Part shown: one piece after another, positions 6,343-12,403 of the stretch
Numbering within the stretch: position 1 is the first letter of the stretch
How the letters are laid out: the number at the start of each line of letters is the position of its first letter
Source of the DNA: Bacteroidota bacterium
GTDB taxonomy: Bacteria; Bacteroidota; Bacteroidia; Bacteroidales; JAKIYJ01
Reading direction: 5' to 3'
Assembly: GCA_022708585.1 (NCBI GenBank)
Contig: JAKIYJ010000020.1
Span: 1-12,403, forward strand
Length of the DNA: 12,403 nucleotides
Notes under the pieces: generated by a model
Database searches by the model: none
What the model saw: the letters and a program-made list of their open reading frames with translations, nothing else
What the model was told of the DNA's origin: nothing
Program-made: the position numbers and the translations under genes

Positions 6343-7658
6343 AACAATTTTATAATATCATTTCCATTGGCAATAATGAGCAATGCCAGTAGAATTACCA
6401 TTCCTATAATTTGAGCATATTCCATAAATTTATCTGATGGCTTTCGTCCTGTAATTATTTCATATATCAGGAACAAAATATGTCCTCCATCAAGTGCAGG
6501 AATAGGTAAAACGTTCATTATTGCAAGTATAATGGAAAGAAAAGCCGTTAATCCCCAGAATGATTGCCAATCCCATTGTGATGGGAATATATTACCTATA
6601 GAAATAAACCCTCCAAGCGATTCGTAAGCTTTCAGTTCAGGAGAAAAAATCAGTTTAAGTTGTTTCAAATAATCGCCTGTTGCTCTGTAAGTTTTTTTGA
6701 TACCAGCCGGGATAGCCTGTACAAGTGAATAGTCTTTACGTGCAAGTTCAAAATAATTATCGAGAGATTTAGGCATTACCCCTATCATCCCTTCGGCACT
6801 GACTTTCACATTTTTGTATAATGTATCATTATTTCTTATTAAACCAATTTTGACTTCCTGATTTTTATATTTACTTAATTCTTTTTTAAATTCGTCGAAA
6901 TATATTAAGTTGGTATCATTAATAGAAATCAATTTATCGCCTATTTCAATTCCTGCTTTTTTAGCATTTGATTCTTTGGCAAAGCCACCTATTTCGAAAG
7001 GAAATCTAACACTTATAAAACTGGGATTTTGATATTTAATAAGTTTACCGCGTATATCGGCAGGTACAGGGATATTTATTATAGAATCATCTCGGTTTAC
7101 CTGAATAAATTTAACATCATTAAGTATCAGTTCAGCAGGTATTTTCATAAAGTTTTCAATATGTTTATTATCGATACTTATGATTTTATCTCCGTTTCTA
7201 AGTCCTATCTGTTGTGCAAGAGAATCGCAGGTGATACCGTATTTCACATTGGCAGTAGGTAAATATTCTTCGCCCCATATAAATAAAACACTTATATAAA
7301 TGACAACAGCAAGAACTATATTCATAGTAACGCCTGCTATCATAATTATTAATCTTTGCCATGCTTTTTTGCTTCTAAATTCCCATGGCTGGGGTGGTTG
7401 TTTCATTTGTTCTTTATCCATTGATTCATCAATCATTCCTGCAATTTTAACATAACCTCCAAGTGGTAGCCAGCCAATGCCGTATTCAGTTTCACCAATT
7501 TTCTTTTTATAAATTGAAAACCATGGATCAAAAAACAGATAAAATTTTTCTACTTTGGTTTTAAAAAGTTTGGCTGTAAGGAAATGCCCCAATTCATGAA
7601 CTAATACTAATATAGAAAGACTGGTAATAAGTTGTAGTATTTTAATAATAACACTCAT
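6336..7658 (-). CDS. rseP: RseP-type site-2 zinc metalloprotease (M50)
   Basis: This inner-membrane intramembrane protease cleaves membrane-bound substrates, such as anti-sigma factors and signal-peptide remnants, after a site-1 cut. The 440 residues show a first membrane segment carrying the zinc site HELGH (His21, Glu22, His25). Next come the GGYVKIAGM loop (about 67-75), a membrane segment at about 105-127, two PDZ domains (about 137-200 and 223-290, each with a GDKxISI core), a membrane segment at about 367-392 with the third-ligand motif NVLPIPALDGG (Asp390), and a final segment at about 415-430. All catalytic elements are present. The start (ATG 7658) gives the usual short N-terminus. 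It follows dxr by 56 bp on the same strand, a pairing common in Bacteroidota. GACCTTTG (7699-7692, minus strand) is a 7/8 match to the -7 consensus and could be an internal promoter. Confidence 0.95.
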   Translation of the reverse strand: MSVIIKILQLITSLSILVLVHELGHFLTAKLFKTKVEKFYLFFDPWFSIYKKKIGETEYGIGWLPLGGYVKIAGMIDESMDKEQMKQPPQPWEFRSKKAWQRLIIMIAGVTMNIVLAVVIYISVLFIWGEEYLPTANVKYGITCDSLAQQIGLRNGDKIISIDNKHIENFMKIPAELILNDVKFIQVNRDDSIINIPVPADIRGKLIKYQNPSFISVRFPFEIGGFAKESNAKKAGIEIGDKLISINDTNLIYFDEFKKELSKYKNQEVKIGLIRNNDTLYKNVKVSAEGMIGVMPKSLDNYFELARKDYSLVQAIPAGIKKTYRATGDYLKQLKLIFSPELKAYESLGGFISIGNIFPSQWDWQSFWGLTAFLSIILAIMNVLPIPALDGGHILFLIYEIITGRKPSDKFMEYAQIIGMVILLALLIIANGNDIIKLLK

Positions 7659-7714
7659 CAGTTTTTATTTTATAAGTTTAATTTTGCTGTGCAAAGGTCG
7701 TAAAAACAAGTTAT

Positions 7715-8866
7715 CTATAATAAACTTTTTGCTAAAATTCTTGTTTCTTTATCTGTAGTAACATAATCTTCATAGGTTGGATTTGAAATAAAGTCTATTT
7801 TATTCATACATTTTTCAATAACATTGGGCATATTTAGAAAGGGAATTTTATTTTTTAAAAAAGCTTCGACAACAATTTCGTTAGCGGCATTTAGTATACA
7901 AGGCATATTGCCACCTTTTTTAATTGCAATATATGCAAGTTCAAGGTTACGGAAGTTTTCTTTATCTGGTTTTTCAAATGTCAAGCTAACGAAGTTATTA
8001 AAATCAAGTACAGGATATGTTGGTGACAGGCGGTATGGATAACTTAGTGCGTATTGTATGGGTAATTTCATATCAGGCAGGCCCAATTGAGCTTTTATTG
8101 AGCCGTCGTAGAATTGAACCATTGAATGTACTATTGATTGTGGATGGATTAGCACCTCAATTTTATCCGGGTCAAGTCCAAAAAGCCAATGTGCTTCAAT
8201 AACTTCAAGTCCTTTGTTCATAAGGTCTGCTGAATCTATGGTGACTTTATCTCCCATACGCCAGTTCGGGTGTTTAAGAGCTTGTTCAGGAGTTACATTT
8301 TTCAATTGTTCTCTTGTATAGTCTCTAAAAGGACCACCAGAAGCGGTAAGATAAATTTTTTCTATTGGATTATTTGTTTCTCCTACAAGGCACTGAAAGA
8401 TGGCGGAATGTTCAGAATCAACTGGAATGACGGATACTTTATGCTTGTTGGCAGTATCAATGACCAATTCTCCTGCTACTACCAATGCTTCTTTATTTGC
8501 GAGGGCTAACATTTTCCCTTCTTCGAGAGCTCTTATAGAAGGCAATAATCCAGCATAACCGACAAGAGCACTTAACACAATATCAATTGACTCAAGACTT
8601 GTGATTTGTACAACAGAATCAAATCCTGCAAAAACCTTTATGGGTAAATCCTCTAAAGCTGTTTTAACGTAGGAATATCTGGATTCATCAGAAATCACAA
8701 CTGCATTGGGGATAAATTCTCTTGCCTGGGATATCAATAAATCGGCATTAAAATTAGCTGTTATAGCTTCGAGAGTAAAAAAGTCCTTATGAGTTTTAAT
8801 GACATTTAAAGTTTGACTTCCAATAGAACCTGTTGACCCGAGTACTGCAATTCTTCTTTTATTCAT
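7715..8866 (-). CDS. dxr: 1-deoxy-D-xylulose 5-phosphate reductoisomerase
   Basis: DXR converts deoxyxylulose 5-phosphate to 2-C-methyl-erythritol 4-phosphate with NADPH, the committed step of the MEP isoprenoid pathway in the cytoplasm. The 383 residues are of normal length. The N-terminal NADPH motif GSTGSIG is at 10-16 and ALANKEAL at 121-128. Metal ligands are Asp150 and Glu152 in VDSEHSAIFQ and Glu221 in MNKGLE. The substrate-loop motifs ASGGPFR (185-191), HPNWRMGDKVTIDSADLMNK, HPQSIVHSM and LNAANEI are all present. Asp214 in DSADLMNK replaces the Thr or Ser usual at that spot. ATG 8866 is 15 bp after the M23 peptidase stop, and rseP follows 56 bp later, so the three are probably one transcript. 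Fosmidomycin sensitivity would be expected from the intact active site (family knowledge). Confidence 0.97.
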   Translation of the reverse strand: MNKRRIAVLGSTGSIGSQTLNVIKTHKDFFTLEAITANFNADLLISQAREFIPNAVVISDESRYSYVKTALEDLPIKVFAGFDSVVQITSLESIDIVLSALVGYAGLLPSIRALEEGKMLALANKEALVVAGELVIDTANKHKVSVIPVDSEHSAIFQCLVGETNNPIEKIYLTASGGPFRDYTREQLKNVTPEQALKHPNWRMGDKVTIDSADLMNKGLEVIEAHWLFGLDPDKIEVLIHPQSIVHSMVQFYDGSIKAQLGLPDMKLPIQYALSYPYRLSPTYPVLDFNNFVSLTFEKPDKENFRNLELAYIAIKKGGNMPCILNAANEIVVEAFLKNKIPFLNMPNVIEKCMNKIDFISNPTYEDYVTTDKETRILAKSLL

Positions 8867-8881
8867 TTGCTTTATAAAAAA

Positions 8882-9787
8882 TTAAAAGGCTATATAATCA
8901 GCAGGATTAACGGGATTACAATCAAACCATAATTCAAAATGTAAATGAGGACCTGTTGACATTTCGCCTGTTTCACCAATAATTGCGATAGGATCACCCG
9001 CTTTAACATAGTTTCCCTGTTGTTTGAGCAATGTCGAGTTATGTTTATAAATAGAAATAATATTATTTTCATGTTGAAGTGCAATTACGTAACCTGTTTC
9101 AAGTGTCCAGCCTGCAAATATTACAGTTCCATCAAGTGTGGCTTTTATAGCTTCATTTTTACCTGCAACTATGTCAATTCCATAATGATTGTTGACTGGA
9201 TCAAAAAGGTTGGTAGTAATGCCTTTTAAAGGAGTAAAAAAGAAAAATTCCTTTATTAAAGCAAGTCCATTGTAATGTTTTGGCTGAGAATAAAGATTAT
9301 TGTTAGCATTGATTGAATAATTATCAATATTTTCAATTTCTACTCTTAATAATGAATCCTCCTTTGACTTTTTATAATTAATTTTGTTGTAATCAACTTT
9401 TGGAGTTCCAGGGTTTTTTTCAATATCAGACTCAGACTGTTCATTTTTTCCGCTTATAATAGATTTTATATTTTCTATATACAAATCTTTATCTTTCATG
9501 GCATTATCCATAGAATCGGCTTTAAGCGCCAGTTTATATATTGTATTTTTCATATCTGAGCTAGGGTATCCAGGAATATATTCACGCAGGGGGGTAAAAG
9601 CAATAACTATAGTAGTAAGAAAAATTAGCAGTATTGCTGCCAGACCGGTAATTACAAAAACATTCATCGGAGAAAGTTTCAGTGAAATTTTTTCCTCAAA
9701 AGTATCAGCATTGAGTATAACAAGTTTATACTTATTCTTTAATTTATGAGTTAATTTTTGCTTTGTGTTTTTTTTCTTTTTTTGCAT
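8882..9787 (-). CDS. Membrane-anchored M23 (LytM-type) peptidoglycan peptidase
   Basis: The 301 residues begin with a very basic cytoplasmic stretch (MQKKKKNTKQK, then KLVILNADTFEEKISLKLS), a form common at the start of Bacteroidota M23 proteins. One membrane helix follows (about 43-64). A periplasmic stalk of low complexity (about 75-175) with coiled-coil character leads to the peptidase domain (about 195-300). The zinc and catalytic residues are intact: His201 and Asp205 in HYGID, His249 in YKHN, and His281/His283 in PHLHFELW. It should therefore cut peptide cross-links in peptidoglycan in the periplasm, possibly aiding division or elongation (inference). It is the first gene of the M23-dxr-rseP cluster, 63 bp after the deoxyhypusine-synthase-family gene. 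A perfect 9-bp dyad covers its start codon, and the first codons are A-rich (runs of 7 and 8 A). Confidence 0.92.
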   Translation of the reverse strand: MQKKKKNTKQKLTHKLKNKYKLVILNADTFEEKISLKLSPMNVFVITGLAAILLIFLTTIVIAFTPLREYIPGYPSSDMKNTIYKLALKADSMDNAMKDKDLYIENIKSIISGKNEQSESDIEKNPGTPKVDYNKINYKKSKEDSLLRVEIENIDNYSINANNNLYSQPKHYNGLALIKEFFFFTPLKGITTNLFDPVNNHYGIDIVAGKNEAIKATLDGTVIFAGWTLETGYVIALQHENNIISIYKHNSTLLKQQGNYVKAGDPIAIIGETGEMSTGPHLHFELWFDCNPVNPADYIAF

Positions 9788-9801
9788 AATTGTTATGCAA
9801 A
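9781..9801. promoter_or_regulatory. Perfect 9-bp inverted repeat over the M23 peptidase start codon
   Basis: TTTGCATAA (9781-9789) and TTATGCAAA (9793-9801) are exact reverse complements with a 3-bp centre. The M23 start codon (9787-9785, minus strand) lies within one arm. In the mRNA the start AUG would be paired in a hairpin; in DNA this could be an operator. It may control expression of the M23-dxr-rseP transcript, but no regulator is identified. Confidence 0.45.
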
Positions 9802-9850
9802 TATCGACAAATTAATTGAGTATTTTTATACAGTATAAAAAAAATTAAGG

Positions 9851-10864
9851 TTAAAAAATATCAGCCCATTTTTTTTCTTTTCTATTTTTCCAATCGCCTT
9901 TATGATAAAGGTAACTTCCAATAAGAGGAACTACTGTTGTGGCTTCGGCATAAACCATTTGTTCATATAAAGTATCTACTTTGCCCCAGGAAGAAGCCTC
10001 ACGCAGTGTAGAACTCGAGCATGCTCCATCTCTAACGTCTGCAACGGTAATTTGAATCGCATATTTATGCATAGGTACTTCATATCCAAGTGTTTCGGCA
10101 CATATAACAGTGTCCTGTGCAAAATTTTTAGGAACTCCACCGCCTATCATAAATAATCCTGTTACAGGAGCATTAATTTTAATCATCGTAAGTTCTCTAA
10201 AATCTTTAACAGAATCAATGCTAATATGTTTTTCAGGGTTTTCCCATTGATGTTTTACAAGTCCAAAGCCGGCACTTGAATCAGAAAAAGCAGGGCAAAA
10301 AATTGGTACTTTTTTCTCATAAGCGGTTTGTATCAAAGAGTCTTTTTTAACAGAATTATTAACCAGCCATTTGCCCATTTCATAAATAAATTCTCTTGAA
10401 GAATAAGGTCTTTTTTCAAGAGAGTTAGCAATATGGTATATGGTATTATCACATTGTTGCAATTCTTCTTCGTCAATGTAGGTATCGTAAATTCTATCTA
10501 TATATAGACTCCTTAATTTTTTATCATCAGCATAAGCGGAACCCTTATAATGTTTAAAGCCGAGAGCTTCAAAAAAATCCATATCAACAATTGAAGCGCC
10601 TGTTGCAACAATTACATCAATCATATTATTTTTAATCATATCAACGTATACCTGCATACATCCTCCAGCACTTGTACTGCCTGCAAGGGTAAGAAATACA
10701 GTACAGTCCTTTTCTTGAAGCATCCTGGTATAAATATCCGCAGCCGTAGCAATGTCACGCGATGTAAATGACATATTTCGCATAGCATTAATAATAGGCG
10801 CAGAATCGAAACTTTTAATATCAATATGTTCTATAACATCTTTTAACAAATCTTTTTTATTCAT
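9851..10864 (-). CDS. Deoxyhypusine synthase-family protein (probable polyamine aminobutyltransferase)
   Basis: The 337 residues (start ATG 10864) belong to the deoxyhypusine synthase fold. An upstream TTG start at 10891 would fall inside the -7 promoter box and is rejected. Key elements are the NAD-site stretch TLAGSTSAGG (59-68), the GGGVPKN loop (251-257) and SWGK with Lys305 aligned to the covalent catalytic Lys329 of human DHS. Glu299 and Trp303 match human Glu323 and Trp327. However, the human spermidine contacts His288 and Asp316 align with Asn257 and Cys292. Bacteria lack eIF5A, the DHS substrate, so the enzyme presumably acts on a small amine, for example making homospermidine or a related polyamine (inference). 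No other polyamine gene is in view. It leads the minus-strand cluster, with 63 bp before the M23 gene, so co-transcription is possible. Confidence 0.9.
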   Translation of the reverse strand: MNKKDLLKDVIEHIDIKSFDSAPIINAMRNMSFTSRDIATAADIYTRMLQEKDCTVFLTLAGSTSAGGCMQVYVDMIKNNMIDVIVATGASIVDMDFFEALGFKHYKGSAYADDKKLRSLYIDRIYDTYIDEEELQQCDNTIYHIANSLEKRPYSSREFIYEMGKWLVNNSVKKDSLIQTAYEKKVPIFCPAFSDSSAGFGLVKHQWENPEKHISIDSVKDFRELTMIKINAPVTGLFMIGGGVPKNFAQDTVICAETLGYEVPMHKYAIQITVADVRDGACSSSTLREASSWGKVDTLYEQMVYAEATTVVPLIGSYLYHKGDWKNRKEKKWADIF

Positions 10865-10888
10865 AATATTCTGTTCAATTATTACGTA

Positions 10889-10896
10889 CAAAAGTA
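10889..10896 (-). promoter_or_regulatory. Probable -7 box of the DHS-family gene
   Basis: On the minus strand this reads TACTTTTG, an exact TAnnTTTG match ending 24 nt before ATG 10864, giving a leader of about 20 nt. It supports choosing that ATG over the upstream TTG. No clear -33 TTG is seen. Confidence 0.5.
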
Positions 10897-11028
10897 AATA
10901 AATAATAATAATTAACGTAAAGTGGTATTTGTTTGAATGTTGTTTATCTTATCTAAAATAGCAAAGAAATTAAAATATTGTATCTCGTCATTTTCTTTGT
11001 ATGGTAAACAAAGTTTAATCATAGAATT

Positions 11029-11111
11029 AATGATTTATTATTAATCATTTATTGAGATATGTATGAGGGAACAAGATTTTTGAACAACATTTATTTTGAA
11101 TAGAACTATTT
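11029..11111 (+). repeat. Dispersed ~80-bp repeat, copy B, with a 14-codon mini-ORF
   Basis: This copy starts with the stem-loop AATGATT...AATCATT and then aligns without gaps to copy A (6255-6332). An ATG at 11059 opens MYEGTRFLNNIYFE before TAG (11101-11103). The 14 codons keep frame and length, with six amino-acid differences, mostly conservative. It ends in the dyad AATAG-AA-CTATT. It lies about 165 bp upstream of the DHS-family start. Confidence 0.6.
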
Positions 11112-11246
11112 ATTTTGATACTGGTGAATTTATTTTGATAAAAAATAATTCGATATAAAAATAATTTTTGTAAATGAATTCATCATTTATTGCCGATAAT
11201 CATTTTGTAAGGTTTTTAAAAAAATAATTAACCAAAAAATATGAAA

Positions 11247-11279
11247 TTGGTATTAATTAAAAATTATAATGTAAATTTG
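11247..11279 (+). promoter_or_regulatory. Two-part Bacteroidota-type promoter
   Basis: TTG (11247-11249), a 22-bp spacer and TAAATTTG (11272-11279) match the -33/-7 pattern of Bacteroidota sigma factors. It points into the MITE-like element and towards the lipoprotein gene 250 bp on. It may be the older promoter of that gene, now separated from it by the insertion (inference). Confidence 0.45.
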
Positions 11280-11286
11280 TAAAACA

Positions 11287-11433
11287 AAACAAGAGTCCAC
11301 TCGAAAAATATATAAATCAAAATCTAATTGAATTTATCTATGTTTTTAATTAATTTATCTATGAAATTAATTAATTTATTTTATCAAAAAATAATTTAAA
11401 ATAAAAACGACTTTTCAGAGTGGATTCAAACAA
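11287..11433. mobile_element. 135-bp MITE-like element with TIRs and 6-bp target duplication
   Basis: The ends are GAGTCCACTC-GAAAA (11293-11307) and TTTTCAGAGTGGATTC (11412-11427), inverted copies with one mismatch and one gap. Exactly outside them lies AAACAA on both sides (11287-11292 and 11428-11433), consistent with a 6-bp target-site duplication, although that hexamer is low in complexity. The 135-bp interior has no gene, so the element would be moved by a transposase encoded elsewhere. The end sequence recurs at 2099-2114. Confidence 0.6.
11331..11393. repeat. 21-bp tandem repeats inside the MITE-like element
   Basis: AATTTATCTATG recurs at 11331 and 11352, and a degenerate form, AATTTATTTTATC, at 11373, a constant period of 21 bp. 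Units 1 and 2 agree at 18 of 21 positions. A period of two helical turns would place the units on the same face of the DNA. Confidence 0.45.
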
Positions 11434-11489
11434 ATAATTTAATTTTAAAAATTAATCTTTTAATTTTTAAAAAAATATTGATTTAAACG

Positions 11490-11497
11490 TATATTTG
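11490..11497 (+). promoter_or_regulatory. Probable -7 box of the small lipoprotein gene
   Basis: TATATTTG matches TAnnTTTG exactly and ends 36 nt before ATG 11534. It lies between the MITE-like element and the gene. No -33 TTG is present at normal spacing. Confidence 0.45.
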
Positions 11498-11533
11498 CAA
11501 AAGTTAATATAATAAATAATTAAAAAAATACAG

Positions 11534-11893
11534 ATGAAGAGTTTTCTAAAAAATTTTTTGATATTATTAATAGTCGTTTGTGGTTCAACAATTATATTTA
11601 CGGAATGCAAAAAAGATGAAGATATTAATGTTGTTATTACTGTGAAGTACCAGTCTGATACTACTATAACAGTTCCTAATGCTGATGTATTAATTGAGAA
11701 GTACGATGTTAAGGTTAAGGGAGTAACTGATTCAAAAGGAGTTTTTGAAACCACTTTTAAATTGGAAGCCATTCTTGATGTTTATGCCAGTATAGATACC
11801 AGTACAGTTACAACCACTCCTCCATTAACTGGATCAACCGTTATTCGATTGGAAGCAGGTAAAACAGTAAGAAAAACTGTTTTTATTAATTAA
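11534..11893 (+). CDS. Small lipoprotein with a transthyretin/carboxypeptidase-regulatory-like fold
   Basis: The protein has 119 residues. A basic start (MKSFLKN) and hydrophobic core lead to IIFTEC, so Cys25 is the predicted lipidated residue; Glu just before Cys is atypical but seen in Bacteroidota. CKKDED follows, a Lys plus acidic run like the lipoprotein export signal that sends lipoproteins to the cell surface in this phylum, so surface exposure is plausible. The mature part (about 30-119) reads as a single beta-sandwich: VPNADVLIEKYDVKVKGVTD, then SKGVFETTFKL and a Thr-rich end, like carboxypeptidase regulatory-like domains. It resembles the first half of the 2456 lipoprotein in plan but is not clearly a copy. 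It converges on tdk with a 15-bp gap. The function is unknown. Confidence 0.8.
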   Translation: MKSFLKNFLILLIVVCGSTIIFTECKKDEDINVVITVKYQSDTTITVPNADVLIEKYDVKVKGVTDSKGVFETTFKLEAILDVYASIDTSTVTTTPPLTGSTVIRLEAGKTVRKTVFIN

Positions 11894-11908
11894 TATTATT
11901 TGATTTTT

Positions 11909-12403
11909 TTATTTTGTTGAAGATTTCAAAACCTGTGTATAACAAGCCCTGCATAATGGTTCATAACTTTCAATTTCTCCCAGTACCACAAGTTTGTCGT
12001 TTGAAATAATACGATGTGAAAAATGAGCCAATGCACCGCATTTTACACAAATTGCATGTACTTTTGTAATATATTCTGCGGTAGCCATCAACGCAGGCAT
12101 AGGACCAAAGGGTTTTCCAAGATAATCCATATCCAATCCTGCTATTATTACCCTTATCCCTCTTGAAGCAATATCATTAACAACTGAAACAATATTTTCA
12201 TCAAAAAATTGAGCCTCATCAATACCTACTACATCAACATCATTAGCCAACAGTAATATTTCCGAAGCTGTTTGCACAGGCGTTGAAATAATGCTGTGCT
12301 CATCATGCGATACCACCTTTTCTTCATCATAACGAACATCAATGGCGGGTTTAAAAATCTCTACTTTCAATTTTGCTATCTTTGCTCTCTTTAATCGGCG
12401 AAT
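11909..12403 (-). CDS. tdk: Thymidine kinase, type II (5' end outside window)
   Basis: Thymidine kinase phosphorylates thymidine to dTMP in pyrimidine salvage. The frame is open to the right edge, giving 164 visible residues that begin IRRLKRAKIAKLKVEIFKPA. The LKVEIF TTG codon (12370) is therefore internal, and about 25-30 residues with the P-loop are missing. Visible features are the Walker B/catalytic stretch DEAQFF (visible residues 62-67, with Glu63 the likely base), GLDMDYLGKPFGPMPAL, and four zinc cysteines in two C-x2-C pairs (119/122 and 151/154) flanking the lasso loop. These define the TK1-like, tetrameric type. The C-terminus is complete, ending in TAA at 11911-11909. It converges on the small lipoprotein gene with 15 bp between. 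Confidence 0.95.
   Translation of the reverse strand: MRRLKRAKIAKLKVEIFKPAIDVRYDEEKVVSHDEHSIISTPVQTASEILLLANDVDVVGIDEAQFFDENIVSVVNDIASRGIRVIIAGLDMDYLGKPFGPMPALMATAEYITKVHAICVKCGALAHFSHRIISNDKLVVLGEIESYEPLCRACYTQVLKSSTK

Larger units (their letters stand above)
10897..11533. other. Gene-free A/T-rich spacer holding repeats and promoters
   Basis: No plausible protein gene or structured RNA is seen here. From left to right it holds the dispersed-repeat copy (11029-11111), very A/T-rich DNA, a two-part promoter (11247-11279), a MITE-like element (11293-11427) and a second -7 box (11490-11497) ahead of the lipoprotein gene. The only ORFs are a few codons long. Confidence 0.7.

Noticed and set aside
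7029..7262. Plus-strand ORF within rseP and similar antisense ORFs in dxr and the M23 gene
   Set aside because: They are shadows of strongly coding frames on the other strand, with no promoter or family features.
10865..10891. TTG start for the DHS-family gene, adding nine residues
   Set aside because: The TTG lies inside the TACTTTTG promoter box, so it could not be in the transcript; ATG 10864 fits better.
11909..12370. Complete 153-aa thymidine kinase starting at TTG 12370
   Set aside because: The frame continues upstream as IRRLKRAKIAK, which is conserved thymidine kinase sequence, so the gene is cut by the window edge rather than short.

Overview
The window comes from a low-GC member of the Bacteroidota. 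The main reasons are a C-terminal type IX secretion sorting domain at the left edge, two small lipoproteins with Bacteroidota-style lipobox regions, several TAnnTTTG (-7) promoter boxes in place of TATAAT, housekeeping proteins of Bacteroidota type (AroA, DXR, RseP, thymidine kinase), and a tRNA without an encoded CCA. Nothing points to a phage or plasmid. It is chromosomal housekeeping DNA whose spacers have been colonised by small repeats.

Left part (1-2455): the C-terminal end of a large secreted T9SS protein, then tRNA-Val(GAC). On the opposite strand, ending against the tRNA, lies the broken 5' part of a DNA adenine methyltransferase (type III Mod-like). It has an in-frame stop at codon 23 and two GC-rich palindromic elements inside its frame. 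A 375-bp AT-rich spacer (2081-2455) follows, holding terminal-inverted-repeat-like and hairpin sequences.

Middle part (2456-10864): a lipoprotein faces a minus-strand pair, tsaB (t6A tRNA modification) followed by a tandem universal stress protein. aroA (shikimate pathway) diverges from tsaB. aroA then faces a minus-strand cluster transcribed in the order deoxyhypusine-synthase-family gene, M23 peptidase, dxr (MEP isoprenoid pathway), rseP (site-2 protease). The last three are close together and probably form one operon for envelope and isoprenoid functions.

Right part (10865-12403): a gene-free spacer of about 670 bp with a dispersed-repeat copy, a probable promoter and a 135-bp MITE-like element. 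It leads into a small lipoprotein gene that converges on tdk, which runs off the window.

I did not find an intact new multi-gene system. The least ordinary material is in the spacers: (i) a dispersed repeat of about 80 bp, present in at least two good copies and one shortened copy, containing a conserved 14-codon mini-ORF; (ii) a MITE-like element with 16-bp inverted ends and 6-bp flanking repeats, whose end sequence recurs 18 bp upstream of the broken methylase; (iii) palindromes inserted in frame in that methylase; and (iv) a perfect 9-bp dyad over the M23 peptidase start codon.
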